Part shown: positions 1-10,966 of the stretch, one piece after another | Layout: every line of letters starts with the position of its first letter | Position numbering within the stretch: the stretch's first letter is position 1 | From: Saposhnikovia divaricata | Taxonomy: Eukaryota; Streptophyta; Magnoliopsida; Apiales; Apiaceae | Direction of reading: 5' to 3' | Assembly (NCBI GenBank): GCA_036435485.1 | Contig: CM071595.1 | Location: 1,240,001-1,304,000 of the forward strand | DNA: 64,000 nt | The notes under the pieces: model-generated | What the model saw: the letters and a program-made list of their open reading frames with translations, nothing else | Databases searched by the model: none | Told to the model about the DNA's origin: nothing | Made by a program: the position numbers and the translations under genes

Positions 1-1019
1 TTAAAATGGTCGGACTCGATTTTTAACAATATCCGGTGTACTAACCACTTTGAGGATTATCCGAAAACCGAGTTTCGTTCATATCAGCTCCGATTCAGGT
101 CTGAATTGCGTCAAATAAAATTTCGTTGAATTCCAATAACCCATAGGAACAAAATATTTAAAAATATCCACAAAATGGTCCGACCCGATTTTTAACAATA
201 TCCCGTGTACTAACCCCTTTGAGAATTTTCCGAAAACCGAGTTTCGATCATATCAGCTCCGATTCCGGTCCGAACTGCGTCAAATAAAATTTTGTTGAAT
301 TCCAATAACCCATAGGAACAAAATATGTCAAATATCCAAAAAATGGTCCGACTCGATTTTTAACAATATCCCGTGTACTAACCCCTTTGAGGATTATCCA
401 AAAACCGAGTTTTGACTATATAAGCTCCGATACAGGTCTGAATTGTGTCAAATAAAATTTCGTTGAATTCCAATAACCCATAGGAACAAAATATTTAAAA
501 ATATCTACAAAATGGTCCAACTCGATTTTTAACAATATCCCGTGTACTAACCCCTTTGAGGATTATCCAAAAACCGAGTTTTGACTATATAAGCTCCGAT
601 ACAGGTCTGAATTGTTTCAAATAAAATTTCGTTGTATTCCAATAACCCATAGGAACAAAATATTTAAAAATATCAACAAAATGGTCCGACCAGATTTTTA
701 ACAATATCCCGTGTACTAACCCCTTTGAGGATTATCCAAAAACCGAGTTTTGACTATATAAGCTCCGATACAGGTCTGAATTGTTTCAAATAAAATTTCG
801 TTGAATTCCAATAACCCATAGGAACAAAATATTTAAAACTATCAACAAAATGGTCCGACCCGATTTTTAACAATATCCCGTGTACTAACCCCTTTGAGGA
901 TTATCCAAAAACCGAGTTTTGACTATATCAGCTCCGATTCAGGTCTGAATTGCGTCAAATAAAATTTCGTTGAATTCCAATAACCCATAGGAACAAAATA
1001 TGTAAAAATATCCTTAAAG

Positions 1020-1188
1020 TGGTCCGACTCAATTTTTAACAATATCCCGTGTACTAACCACTTTGAGGATTATCCGAAAACCGAGTTTCGTTCATATCAG
1101 CTCCGATTCAGGTCTGAATTGCGTCAAATAAATTTTCGTTGAATTCCAATAATCCATAGGAACAAAATATTTAAAAATATCCACAAAA
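1020..1188 (+). repeat. Representative type A monomer
   Basis: Group Y monomer. Diagnostic features are CCAC instead of CCCC before TTTGAGG (positions 39..42 of the monomer), CCGAAAACC at 55..63 and TTTCGTTCATATC at 67..79. It ends TTTAAAAATATCCACAAAA. It is nearly always preceded by a monomer ending TGTAAAAATATCCTTAAA and is usually followed by B, E or H. Type A recurs throughout the window and is the best phase marker. Local sub-variants are CCGGTG for CCCGTG (1865, 4400, 6935), AAAACAGAG or AAAACACAG (about 15.2 to 28 kb) and TTGGGG for TTGAGG (from about 35.8 kb). This copy also carries AATAAATTTTCG and AATCCATAGG, shared only with its copy at 9277. Confidence 0.9.
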
Positions 1189-2033
1189 TGGTCAGACCCG
1201 ATTTTTAACAATATCCCGTGTACTAACCCCTTTGAGAATTTTCCGAAAACCGAGTTTCAATCATATCAGCTCCGATTCCGGTCTGAATTGCGTCAAATAA
1301 AATTTCGTTGAATTCCAATAACCCATAGGAACAAAATATTTAAAAATATCCACAAAATGGTCCGACTCGATTTTTAACAATATCCCGTGTACTAACCCAT
1401 TTGAGGATTATCCAAAAACCGAGTTTTGACTATATAAGCTCCGATTCAGGTCTGAATTGCGTCAAATAAAATTTCGTTGAATTCCAATAACCCATAGGAA
1501 CAAAATATGTAAAAATATCCACAAAATGGTCCGACCCGATTTTTAACAATATCCCGTATACTAACCCCTTTGAGAATTTTCCGAAAACCGAGTTTCGATC
1601 ATATCAGCTCCGATTCCGGTCCGAACTGCGTCAAATAAAATTTCGTTGCATTCCAATAACCCATAGGAACAAAATATTTAAAAATATCAACAAAATGGTC
1701 CGACCCGATTTTTAACAATATCCCGTGTACTAACCCCTTTGAGGATTATCCAAAAACCGAGTCTTGACTATATCAGCTCCGATTCAGGTCTGAATTGCGT
1801 CAAATAAGATTTCGCTGAATTCCAATAACCCATAGGAACAAAATATGTAAAAATATCCTTAAAATGGTCCGACTCGATTTTTAACAATATCCGGTGTACT
1901 AACCACTTTGAGGATTATCCGAAAACCGAGTTTCGTTCATATCAGCTCCGATTCAGGTCTGAATTGCGTCAAATAAAATTTCGTTGAATTCCAATAACCC
2001 ATAGGAACAAAATATTTAAAAATATCCACAAAA

Positions 2034-2202
2034 TGGTCAGACCCGATTTTTAACAATATCCCGTGTACTAACCCCTTTGAGAATTTTCCGAAAACCGAGT
2101 TTCAATCATATCAGCTCCGATTCCGGTCTGAATTGCGTCAAATAAAATTTCGTTGAATTCCAATAACCCATAGGAACAAAATATTTAAAAATATCCACAA
2201 AA
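2034..2202 (+). repeat. Representative type E monomer
   Basis: Group Y monomer beginning TGGTCAGACCC, with GAGAATTTTCCG, TTTCAATCATATC (CpG to CpA relative to the TTTCGATC of B), ATTCCGG and TCTGAATTGCG, ending TTTAAAAATATCCACAAAA. It follows A in the five-monomer order A-E-F-B2-D and in A-E-F-G-D. Confidence 0.88.
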
Positions 2203-2709
2203 TGGTCCGACTCGATTTTTAACAATATCCCGTGTACTAACCCCTTTGAGGATTATCCAAAAACCGAGTTTTGACTATATAAGCTCCGATTCAGGTCCGA
2301 ATTGCGTCAAATAAAATTTCGTTGAATTCCAATAACCCATAGGAACAAAATATGTAAAAATATCCACAAAATGGTCCGACCCGATTTTTAACAATATCCC
2401 GTGTACTAACCCCTTTGAGAATTTTCCGAAAACCGAGTTTCGATCATATCAGCTCCGATTCCGGTCCGAACTGCGTCAAATAAAATTTCGTTGCATTCCA
2501 ATAACCCATAGGAACAAAATATTTAAAAATATCAACAAAATGGTCCGACCCGATTTTTAACAATATCCCGTGTACTAACCCCTTTGAGGATTATCCAAAA
2601 ACCGAGTTTTGACTATATCAGCTCCGATTCAGGTCTGAATTGCGTCAAATAAAATTTCGTTGAATTCCAATAACCCATAGGAACAAAATATGTAAAAATA
2701 TCCTTAAAG

Positions 2710-2878
2710 TGGTCCGACTCGATTTTTAACAATATCCCGTGTACTAACCACTTTGAGGATTATCCGAAAACCGAGTTTCGTTCATATCAGCTCCGATTCA
2801 GGTCTGAATTGCGTCAAATAAAATTTCGCTGAATTCCAATAACCCATAGGAACAAAATATTTAAAAATATCCACAAAA
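2710..2878 (+). repeat. Linking type A monomer
   Basis: A single A monomer (CCAC, TTCGTTC) joining the left-edge block to the 15-mer that begins with E at 2879. Confidence 0.8.
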
Positions 2879-4737
2879 TGGTCAGACCCGATTTTTAACA
2901 ATATCCCGTGTACTAACCCCTTTGAGAATTTTCCGAAAACCGAGTTTCAATCATATCAGCTCCGATTCCGGTCTGAATTGCGTCAAATAAAATTTCGTTG
3001 AATTCCAATAACCCATAGGAACAAAATATTTAAAAATATCCACAAAATGGTCCGACTCGATTTTTAACAATATCCCGTGTACTAACCCCTTTGAGGATTA
3101 TCCAAAAACCGAGTTTTGACTATATAAGCTCCGATTCAGGTCTGAATTGCGTCAAATAAAATTTCGTTGAATTCCAATAATCCATAGGAACAAAATATGT
3201 AAAAATATCCACAAAATGGTCCGACTCGATTTTTAACAATATCCCGTGTACTAACCCCTTTGAGGATTATCCAAAAACCGAGTTTTGACTATATCAGCTC
3301 CGATTCAGGTCTGAATTGCGTAAAATAAAATTTCGTTGAATTCCAATAACCCATAGGAACAAAATATTTAAAAATATCAACAAAATGGTCCGACCCGATT
3401 TTTAACAATATCCCGTGTACTAACCCCTTTGAGGATTATCCAAAAACCGAGTTCTGACTATATGAGCTCCGATTCAGGTCTGAATTGCGTCAAATAAAAT
3501 TTCGTTGAATTCCAATAACCCAAAGGAACAAAATATGTAAAAATATCCTTAAAGTGGTCCGACTCAATTTTTAACAATATCCCGTGTACTAACCACTTTG
3601 AGGATTATCCGAAAACCGAGTTTCGTTCATATCAGCTCCGATTCAGGTCTGAATTGCGTCAAATAAAATTTCGTTGAATTCCAATAACCCATAGGAACAA
3701 AATATTTAAAAATATCCACAAAATGGTCCGACCCGATTTTTAACAATATCCCGTGTACTAACCCCTTTGAGGATTATCCAAAAACCGAGTTTTGACTATA
3801 TAAGCTCCGATTCTGGTCTGAATTGCGTCAAATAAAATTTCGTTGAATTCCAATAATCCATAGGAACAAAATATGTAAAAATATCCACAAAATGGTCCGA
3901 CTCGATTTTTAACAATATCCCGTGTACTAACCCCTTTGAGGATTATCCAAAAACCGAGTTTTGACTATATAAGCTCCGATTCAGGTCTGAATTGCGTCAA
4001 ATAAAATTTCGTTGAATTCCAATAACCCATAGGAACAAAATATGTAAAAATATCCACAAAATGGTCCGACCCGATTTTTAACAATATCCCGTGTACTAAC
4101 CCCTTTGAGAATTTTCCGAAAACCGAGTTTCGATCATATCAGGTCCGATTCCGGTCCGAACTGCGTCAAATAAAATTTCGTTGCATTCCAATAACCCATA
4201 GGAACAAAATATTTAAAAATATCAACAAAATGGTCCGACCCGATTTTTAACAATATCCCGTGTACTAACCCCTTTGAGGATTATCCAAAAACCGAGTTTT
4301 GACTATATCAGCTCCGATTCAGGTCTGAATTGCGTCAAATAAGATTTCGCTGAATTCCAATAACCCATAGGAACAAAATATGTAAAAATATCCTTAAAAT
4401 GGTCCGACTCGATTTTTAACAATATCCGGTGTACTAACCACTTTGAGGATTATCCGAAAACCGAGTTTCGTTCATATCAGCTCCGATTCAGGTCTGAATT
4501 GCGTCAAAAAAAATTTCGTTGAATTCCAATAACCCATAGGAACAAAATATTTAAAAATATCCACAAAATGGTCAGACCCGATTTTTAACAATATCCCGTG
4601 TACTAACCCCTTTGAGAATTTTCCGAAAACCGAGTTTCAATCATATCAGCTCCGATTCCGGTCTGAATTGCGTCAAATAAAATTTCGTTGAATTCCAATA
4701 ACCCATAGGAACAAAATATTTAAAAATATCCACAAAA

Positions 4738-4906
4738 TGGTCCGACTCGATTTTTAACAATATCCCGTGTACTAACCCCTTTGAGGATTATCCAAAAACC
4801 GAGTTTTGACTATATAAGCTCCGATTCAGGTCTGAATTGCGTCAAATAAAATTTCGTTGAATTCCAATAACCCATAGGAACAAAATATGTAAAAATATCC
4901 ACAAAA
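4738..4906 (+). repeat. Representative type F monomer
   Basis: Group X monomer with TCCGACTCG (TCCGACCCG in some copies), TTTTGACTATATAAGCTCC and GATTCAGG, TTGCGTC, ending TGTAAAAATATCCACAAAA. It differs from C by ATTCAGG instead of ATACAGG and by the unchanged TGCG. It follows E or C. Sub-variant GATTAAGG (35472, 38514, 39359) traces the 18-mer and 5-mer duplications. Confidence 0.88.
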
Positions 4907-5075
4907 TGGTCCGACCCGATTTTTAACAATATCCCGTGTACTAACCCCTTTGAGAATTTTCCGAAAACCGAGTTTCGATCATATCAGCTCCGATTCCGGT
5001 CCGAACTGCGTCAAATAAAATTTCGTTGCATTCCAATAACCCATAGGAACAAAATATTTAAAAATATCCACAAAA
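4907..5075 (+). repeat. Representative type B2 monomer
   Basis: B-like front and middle (GAGAATTTT, TTTCGATC, CCGAACTGCG) but with TTTCGTTGCATTCC, which removes the GAATTC present in most monomers. Most copies end TTTAAAAATATCAACAAAA; this one ends TTTAAAAATATCCACAAAA and is followed by E, unlike most B2 copies, which are followed by D. B2 with GCATTCC was seen only left of about 13 kb. Confidence 0.85.
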
Positions 5076-5413
5076 TGGTCAGACCCGATTTTTAACAATA
5101 TCCCGTGTACTAACCCCTTTGAGAATTTTCCGAAAACCGAGTTTCAATCATATCAGCTCCGATTCCGGTCTGAATTGCGTCAAATAAAATTTCGTTGAAT
5201 TCCAATAACCCATAGGAACAAAATATTTAAAAATATCCACAAAATGGTCCGACTCGATTTTTAACAATATCCCGTGTACTAACCCCTTTGAGGATTATCC
5301 AAAAACCGAGTTTTGACTATATAAGCTCCGATTCAGGTCTGAATTGCGTCAAATAAAATTTCGTTGAATTCCAATAACCCATAGGAACAAAATATGTAAA
5401 AATATCCACAAAA

Positions 5414-7272
5414 TGGTCCGACCCGATTTTTAACAATATCCCGTGTACTAACCCCTTTGAGAATTTTCCGAAAACCGAGTTTCAATCATATCAGCTCCGA
5501 TTCCGGTCTGAATTGCGTCAAATAAAATTTCGTTGAATTCCAATAACCCATAGGAACAAAATATTTAAAAATATCCACAAAATGGTCCGACTCGATTTTT
5601 AACAATATCCCGTGTACTAACCCCTTTGAGGATTATCCAAAAACCGAGTTTTGACTATATAAGCTCCGATTCAGGTCTGAATTGCGTCAAATAAAATTTC
5701 GTTGAATTCCAATAATCCATAGGAACAAAATATGTAAAAATATCCACAAAATGGTCCGACTTGATTTTTAACAATATCCCGTGTACTAACCCCTTTGAGG
5801 ATTATCCAAAAACCGAGTTTTGACTATATCAGCTCCGATTCAGGTCTGAATTGCGTAAAATAAAATTTCGTTGAATTCCAATAACCCATAGGAACAAAAT
5901 ATTTAAAAATATCAACAAAATGGTCCGACCCGATTTTTAACAATATCCCGTGTACTAACCCCTTTGAGGATTATCCAAAAACCGAGTTTTGACTATATCA
6001 GCTCCGATTCAGGTCTGAATTGCGTCAAATAAAATTTCGTTGAATTCCAATAACCCATAGGAACAAAATATGTAAAAATATCCTTAAAGTGGTCCGACTC
6101 AATTTTTAACAATATCCCGTGTACTAACCACTTTGAGGATTATCCGAAAACCGAGTTTCGTTCATATCAGCTCCGATTCAGGTCTGAATTGCGTCAAATA
6201 AAATTTCGTTGAATTCCAATAACCCATAGGAACAAAATATTTAAAAATATCCACAAAATGGTCCGACCCGATTTTTAACAATATCCCGTGTACTAACCCC
6301 TTTGAGGATTATCCAAAAACCGAGTTTTGACTATATAAGCTCCGATTCTGGTCTGAATTGCGTCAAATAAAATTTCGTTGAATTCCAATAATCCATAGGA
6401 ACAAAATATGTAAAAATATCCACAAAATGGTCCGACTCGATTTTTAACAATATCCCGTGTACTAACCCCTTTGAGGATTATCCAAAAACCGAGTTTTGAC
6501 TATATAAGCTCCGATTCAGGTCTGAATTGCGTCAAATAAAATTTCGTTGAATTCCAATAACCCATAGGAACAAAATATGTAAAAATATCCACAAAATGGT
6601 CCGACCCAATTTTTAACAATATCCCGTGTACTAACCCCTTTGAGAATTTTCCGAAAACCGAGTTTCGATCATATCAGGTCCGATTCCGGTCCGAACTGCG
6701 TCAAATAAAATTTCGTTGCATTCCAATAACCCATAGGAACAAAATATTTAAAAATATCAACAAAATGGTCCGACCCGATTTTTAACAATATCCCGTGTAC
6801 TAACCCCTTTGAGGATTATCCAAAAACCGAGTTTTGACTATATCAGCTCCGATTCAGGTCTGAATTGCGTCAAATAAGATTTCGCTGAATTCCAATAACC
6901 CATAGGAACAAAATATGTAAAAATATCCTTAAAATGGTCCGACTCGATTTTTAACAATATCCGGTGTACTAACCACTTTGAGGATTATCCGAAAACCGAG
7001 TTTCGTTCATATCAGCTCCGATTCAGGTCTGAATTGCGTCAAATAAAATTTCGTTGAATTCCAATAACCCATAGGAACAAAATATTTAAAAATATCCACA
7101 AAATGGTCAGACCCGATTTTTAACAATATCCCGTGTACTAACCCCTTTGAGAATTTTCCGAAAACCGAGTTTCAATCATATCAGCTCCGATTCCGGTCTG
7201 AATTGCGTCAAATAAAATTTCGTTGAATTCCAATAACCCATAGGAACAAAATATTTAAAAATATCCACAAAA
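5414..7272 (+). repeat. 15-mer higher-order repeat, copy 2 (first 11 monomers)
   Basis: Order E F G D A F F B2 D A E, matching 2879..4737. It departs from copy 1 at 7273, where C follows instead of F. The first monomer has TCCGACCCG where copy 1 has TCAGACCCG, so its front has been exchanged with a B-type front. Confidence 0.87.
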
Positions 7273-7441
7273 TGGTCCGACTCGATTTTTAACAATATCC
7301 CGTGTACTAACCCCTTTGAGGATTATCCAAAAACCGAGTTTTGACTATATAAGCTCCGATACAGGTCTGAATTGTGTCAAATAAAATTTCGTTGAATTCC
7401 AATAACCCATAGGAACAAAATATTTAAAAATATCAACAAAA
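7273..7441 (+). repeat. Linking type C monomer
   Basis: A single C monomer (GATACAGG, TTGTGTC) between the 15-mer copy and the 664-bp tandem unit. Confidence 0.8.
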
Positions 7442-8105
7442 TGGTCCGACCCGATTTTTAACAATATCCCGTGTACTAACCCCTTTGAGGATTATCCAAA
7501 AACCGAGTTTTGACTTTATCAGCTCCGATTCAGGTCTGAATTGCGTCAAATAAGATTTCGCTGAATTCCAATAACCCATAGGAACAAAATATGTAAAAAT
7601 ATCCTTAAAATGGTCGGACTCGATTTTTAACAATATCCGGTGTACTAACCACTTTGAGGATCGAGTTTCGTTCATATCAGCTCCGATTCAGGTCTGAATT
7701 GCGTCAAATAAAATTTCGTTGAATTCCAATAACCCATAGGAACAAAATATTTAAAAATATCCACAAAATGGTCCGACCCGATTTTTAACAATATCCCGTG
7801 TACTAACCCCTTTGAGAATTTTCCGAAAACCGAGTTTCGATCATATCAGCTCCGATTCCGGTCCGAACTGCGTCAAATAAAATTTTGTTGAATTCCAATA
7901 ACCCATAGGAACAAAATATGTAAAATATCCAAAAAATGGTCCGACTCGATTTTTAACAATATCCCGTGTACTAACCCCTTTGAGGATTATCCAAAAACCG
8001 AGTTTTGACTATATAAGCTCCGATACAGGTCTGAATTGTGTCAAATAAAATTTCGTTGAATTCCAATAACCCATAGGAACAAAATATTTAAAAATATCAA
8101 CAAAA
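7442..8105 (+). repeat. 664-bp tandem unit D-A-B-C, copy 1
   Basis: Four monomers, D(7442) A(7611) B(7769) C(7937), totalling 664 rather than 676 bp because A lacks 11 bp and B lacks 1 bp. Copy 2 follows directly. D carries the variants TTTTGACTTTATC and AAGATTTCGCTG. Confidence 0.9.
7611..7768 (+). repeat. 158-bp type A monomer with 11-bp deletion
   Basis: Reads GAGGATCGAGTTTCG where a normal A has GAGGATTATCCGAAAACCGAG. The loss removes the left arm of the monomer dyad. The front TGGTCGGACTC is shared with the intact A at position 7 and the deleted A at 8275. The lost stretch is flanked by short GA-rich similarity but no clear long direct repeat. Confidence 0.92.
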
Positions 8106-8769
8106 TGGTCCGACCCGATTTTTAACAATATCCCGTGTACTAACCCCTTTGAGGATTATCCAAAAACCGAGTTTTGACTTTATCAGCTCCGATTCAGGTC
8201 TGAATTGCGTCAAATAAGATTTCGCTGAATTCCAATAACCCATAGGAACAAAATATGTAAAAATATCCTTAAAATGGTCGGACTCGATTTTTAACAATAT
8301 CCGGTGTACTAACCACTTTGAGGATCGAGTTTCGTTCATATCAGCTCCGATTCAGGTCTGAATTGCGTCAAATAAAATTTCGTTGAATTCCAATAACCCA
8401 TAGGAACAAAATATTTAAAAATATCCACAAAATGGTCCGACCCGATTTTTAACAATATCCCGTGTACTAACCCCTTTGAGAATTTTCCGAAAACCGAGTT
8501 TCGATCATATCAGCTCCGATTCCGGTCCGAACTGCGTCAAATAAAATTTTGTTGAATTCCAATAACCCATAGGAACAAAATATGTAAAATATCCAAAAAA
8601 TGGTCCGACTCGATTTTTAACAATATCCCGTGTACTAACCCCTTTGAGGATTATCCAAAAACCGAGTTTTGACTATATAAGCTCCGATACAGGTCTGAAT
8701 TGTGTCAAATAAAATTTCGTTGAATTCCAATAACCCATAGGAACAAAATATTTAAAAATATCTAAAAAA
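8106..8769 (+). repeat. 664-bp tandem unit D-A-B-C, copy 2
   Basis: Repeats 7442..8105 with the same 11-bp and 1-bp deletions, at offset 664. Its A, B and C (8275, 8433, 8601) also begin the block homologous to the left edge of the window, whose A monomer at 7 has no 11-bp deletion. Confidence 0.9.
8275..8432 (+). repeat. 158-bp type A monomer, second copy of the deletion
   Basis: Same deletion as the monomer at 7611, carried along by the 664-bp duplication. The following B monomer (8433..8600) is 168 bp, like those at 7769..7936 and 176..343, each missing one A in the tail before ATCCAAAAAA. Confidence 0.92.
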
Positions 8770-10966
8770 TGGTCCGACTCGATTTTTAACAATATCCCGT
8801 GTACTAACCCCTTTGAGGATTATCCAAAAACCGAGTTTTGACTATATAAGCTCCGATACAGGTCTGAATTGTTTCAAATAAAATTTCGTTGTATTCCAAT
8901 AACCCATAGGAACAAAATATTTAAAAATATCAACAAAATGGTCCGACCAGATTTTTAACAATATCCCGTGTACTAACCCCTTTGAGGATTATCCAAAAAC
9001 CGAGTTTTGACTATATAAGCTCCGATACAGGTCTGAATTGTTTCAAATAAAATTTCGTTGAATTCCAATAACCCATAGGAACAAAATATTTAAAAATATC
9101 AACAAAATGGTCCGACCCAATTTTTAACAATATCCCGTGTACTAACCCCTTTGAGGATTATCCAAAAACCGAGTTTTGACTATATCAGCTCCGATTCAGG
9201 TCTGAATTGCGTCAAATAAAATTTCGTTGAATTCCAATAACCCATAGGAACAAAATATGTAAAAATATCCTTAAAGTGGTCCGACTCAATTTTTAACAAT
9301 ATCCCGTGTACTAACCACTTTGAGGATTATCCGAAAACCGAGTTTCGTTCATATCAGCTCCGATTCAGGTCTGAATTGCGTCAAATAAATTTTCGTTGAA
9401 TTCCAATAATCCATAGGAACAAAATATTTAAAAATATCCACAAAATGGTCAGACCCGATTTTTAACAATATCCCGTGTACTAACCCCTTTGAGAATTTTC
9501 CGAAAACCGAGTTTCAATCATATCAGCTCCGATTCCGGTCTGAATTGCGTCAAATAAAATTTCGTTGAATTCCAATAACCCATAGGAACAAAATATTTAA
9601 AAATATCCACAAAATGGTCCGACTCGATTTTTAACAATATCCCGTGTACTAACCCATTTGAGGATTATCCAAAAACCGAGTTTTGACTATATAAGCTCCG
9701 ATTCAGGTCTGAATTGCGTCAAATAAAATTTCGTTGAATTCCAATAACCCATAGGAACAAAATATGTAAAAATATCCATAAAATGGTCCGACCCGATTTT
9801 TAACAATATCCCGTGTACTAACCCCTTTGAGAATTTTCCGAAAACCGAGTTTCGATCATATCAGCTCCGATTCCGGTCCGAACTGCGTCAAATAAAATTT
9901 CGTTGCATTCCAATAACCCATAGGAACAAAATATTTAAAAATATCAACAAAATGGTCCGACCCGATTTTTAACAATATCCCGTGTACTAACCCCTTTGAG
10001 GATTATCCAAAAACCGAGTCTTGACTATATCAGCTCCGATTCAGGTCTGAATTGCGTCAAATAAGATTTCGCTGAATTCCAATAACCCATAGGAACAAAA
10101 TATGTAAAAATATCCTTAAAATGGTCCGACTCGATTTTTAACAATATCCGGTGTACTAACCACTTTGAGGATTATCCGAAAACCGAGTTTCGTTCATATC
10201 AGCTCGGATTCAGGTCTGAATTGCGTCAAATAAAATTTCGTTGAATTCCAATAACCCATAGGAACAAAATATTTAAAAATATCCACAAAATGGTCAGACC
10301 CGATTTTTAACAATATCCCGTGTACTAACCCCTTTGAGAATTTTCCGAAAACCGAGTTTCAATCATATCAGCTCCGATTCCGGTCTGAATTGCGTCAAAT
10401 AAAATTTCGTTGAATTCCAATAACCCATAGGAACAAAATATTTAAAAATATCCACAAAATGGTCCGACTCGATTTTTAACAATATCCCGTGTACTAACCC
10501 CTTTGAGGATTATCCAAAAACCGAGTTTTGACTATATAAGCTCCGATTCAGGTCCGAATTGCGTCAAATAAAATTTCGTTGAATTCCAATAACCCATAGG
10601 AACAAAATATGTAAAAATATCCACAAAATGGTCCGACCCGATTTTTAACAATATCCCGTGTACTAACCCCTTTGAGAATTTTCCGAAAACCGAGTTTCGA
10701 TCATATCAGCTCCGATTCCGGTCCGAACTGCGTCAAATAAAATTTCGTTGCATTCCAATAACCCATAGGAACAAAAAATTTAAAAATATCAACAAAATGG
10801 TCCGACCCGATTTTTAACAATATCCCGTGTACTAACCCCTTTGAGGATTATCCAAAAACCGAGTTTTGACTTTATCAGCTCCGATTCAGGTCTGAATTGG
10901 GTCAAATAAGATTTCGCTGAATTCCAATAACCCATAGGAACAAAATATGTAAAAATATCCTTAAAA
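8770..10966 (+). repeat. Second copy of the left-edge block
   Basis: Order C2 C2 D, then A E F B2 D at 9277..10121 and again at 10122..10966. It matches 513..about 2600 at offset 8257 (49 monomers less 24 bp of deletions lying between the copies). The last D (10798) has diverged: TTTATCAG, TTGGGTC and AAGATTTCGCTG, where the left copy at 2541 has TATATCAG, TTGCGTC and AAAATTTCGTTG. The exchange boundary therefore lies near 2600/10857. Confidence 0.87.

Larger units (their letters stand above)
1..2709 (+). repeat. Left-edge block: A-B-C-C2-C2-D then two A-E-F-B2-D units
   Basis: After a 6-base partial monomer, the order is A(7) B(176) C(344) C2(513) C2(682) D(851), then two five-monomer units of 845 bp, 1020..1864 and 1865..2709. 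The stretch 1 to about 2600 is repeated at about 8269 to 10857. The offset is 8257 bp for most of its length and 8268 at the far left, because the right copy lacks 11 bp. Shared private variants proving the match are TTGTATTCC, AATAAATTTTCG with AATCCATAGG, AACCCATTTGAGG and GAGTCTTGAC. The monomer at 176 is 168 bp. Confidence 0.88.
2879..5413 (+). repeat. 15-mer higher-order repeat, copy 1 (2535 bp)
   Basis: Order E F G D A F F B2 D A E F B2 E F. The first eleven monomers (2879..4737) are repeated at 5414..7272, offset 2535 = 15 x 169. Linking variants are AATCCATAGG at 3179 and 3855 (copies at 5714 and 6390), GCGTAAAATA in G, ATTCTGG in the F at 3724 (copy at 6259), CAGGTCCGATT in B2 and TAAGATTTCGC at 4340 (copy at 6875). 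Confidence 0.88.

Noticed and set aside
7433..7675. 80-codon minus-strand ORF, duplicated at 8097..8339
   Set aside because: Both are satellite reading frames extended by the 11-bp deletion in the A monomer. The duplicate comes from the 664-bp tandem unit, not from conserved coding sequence.
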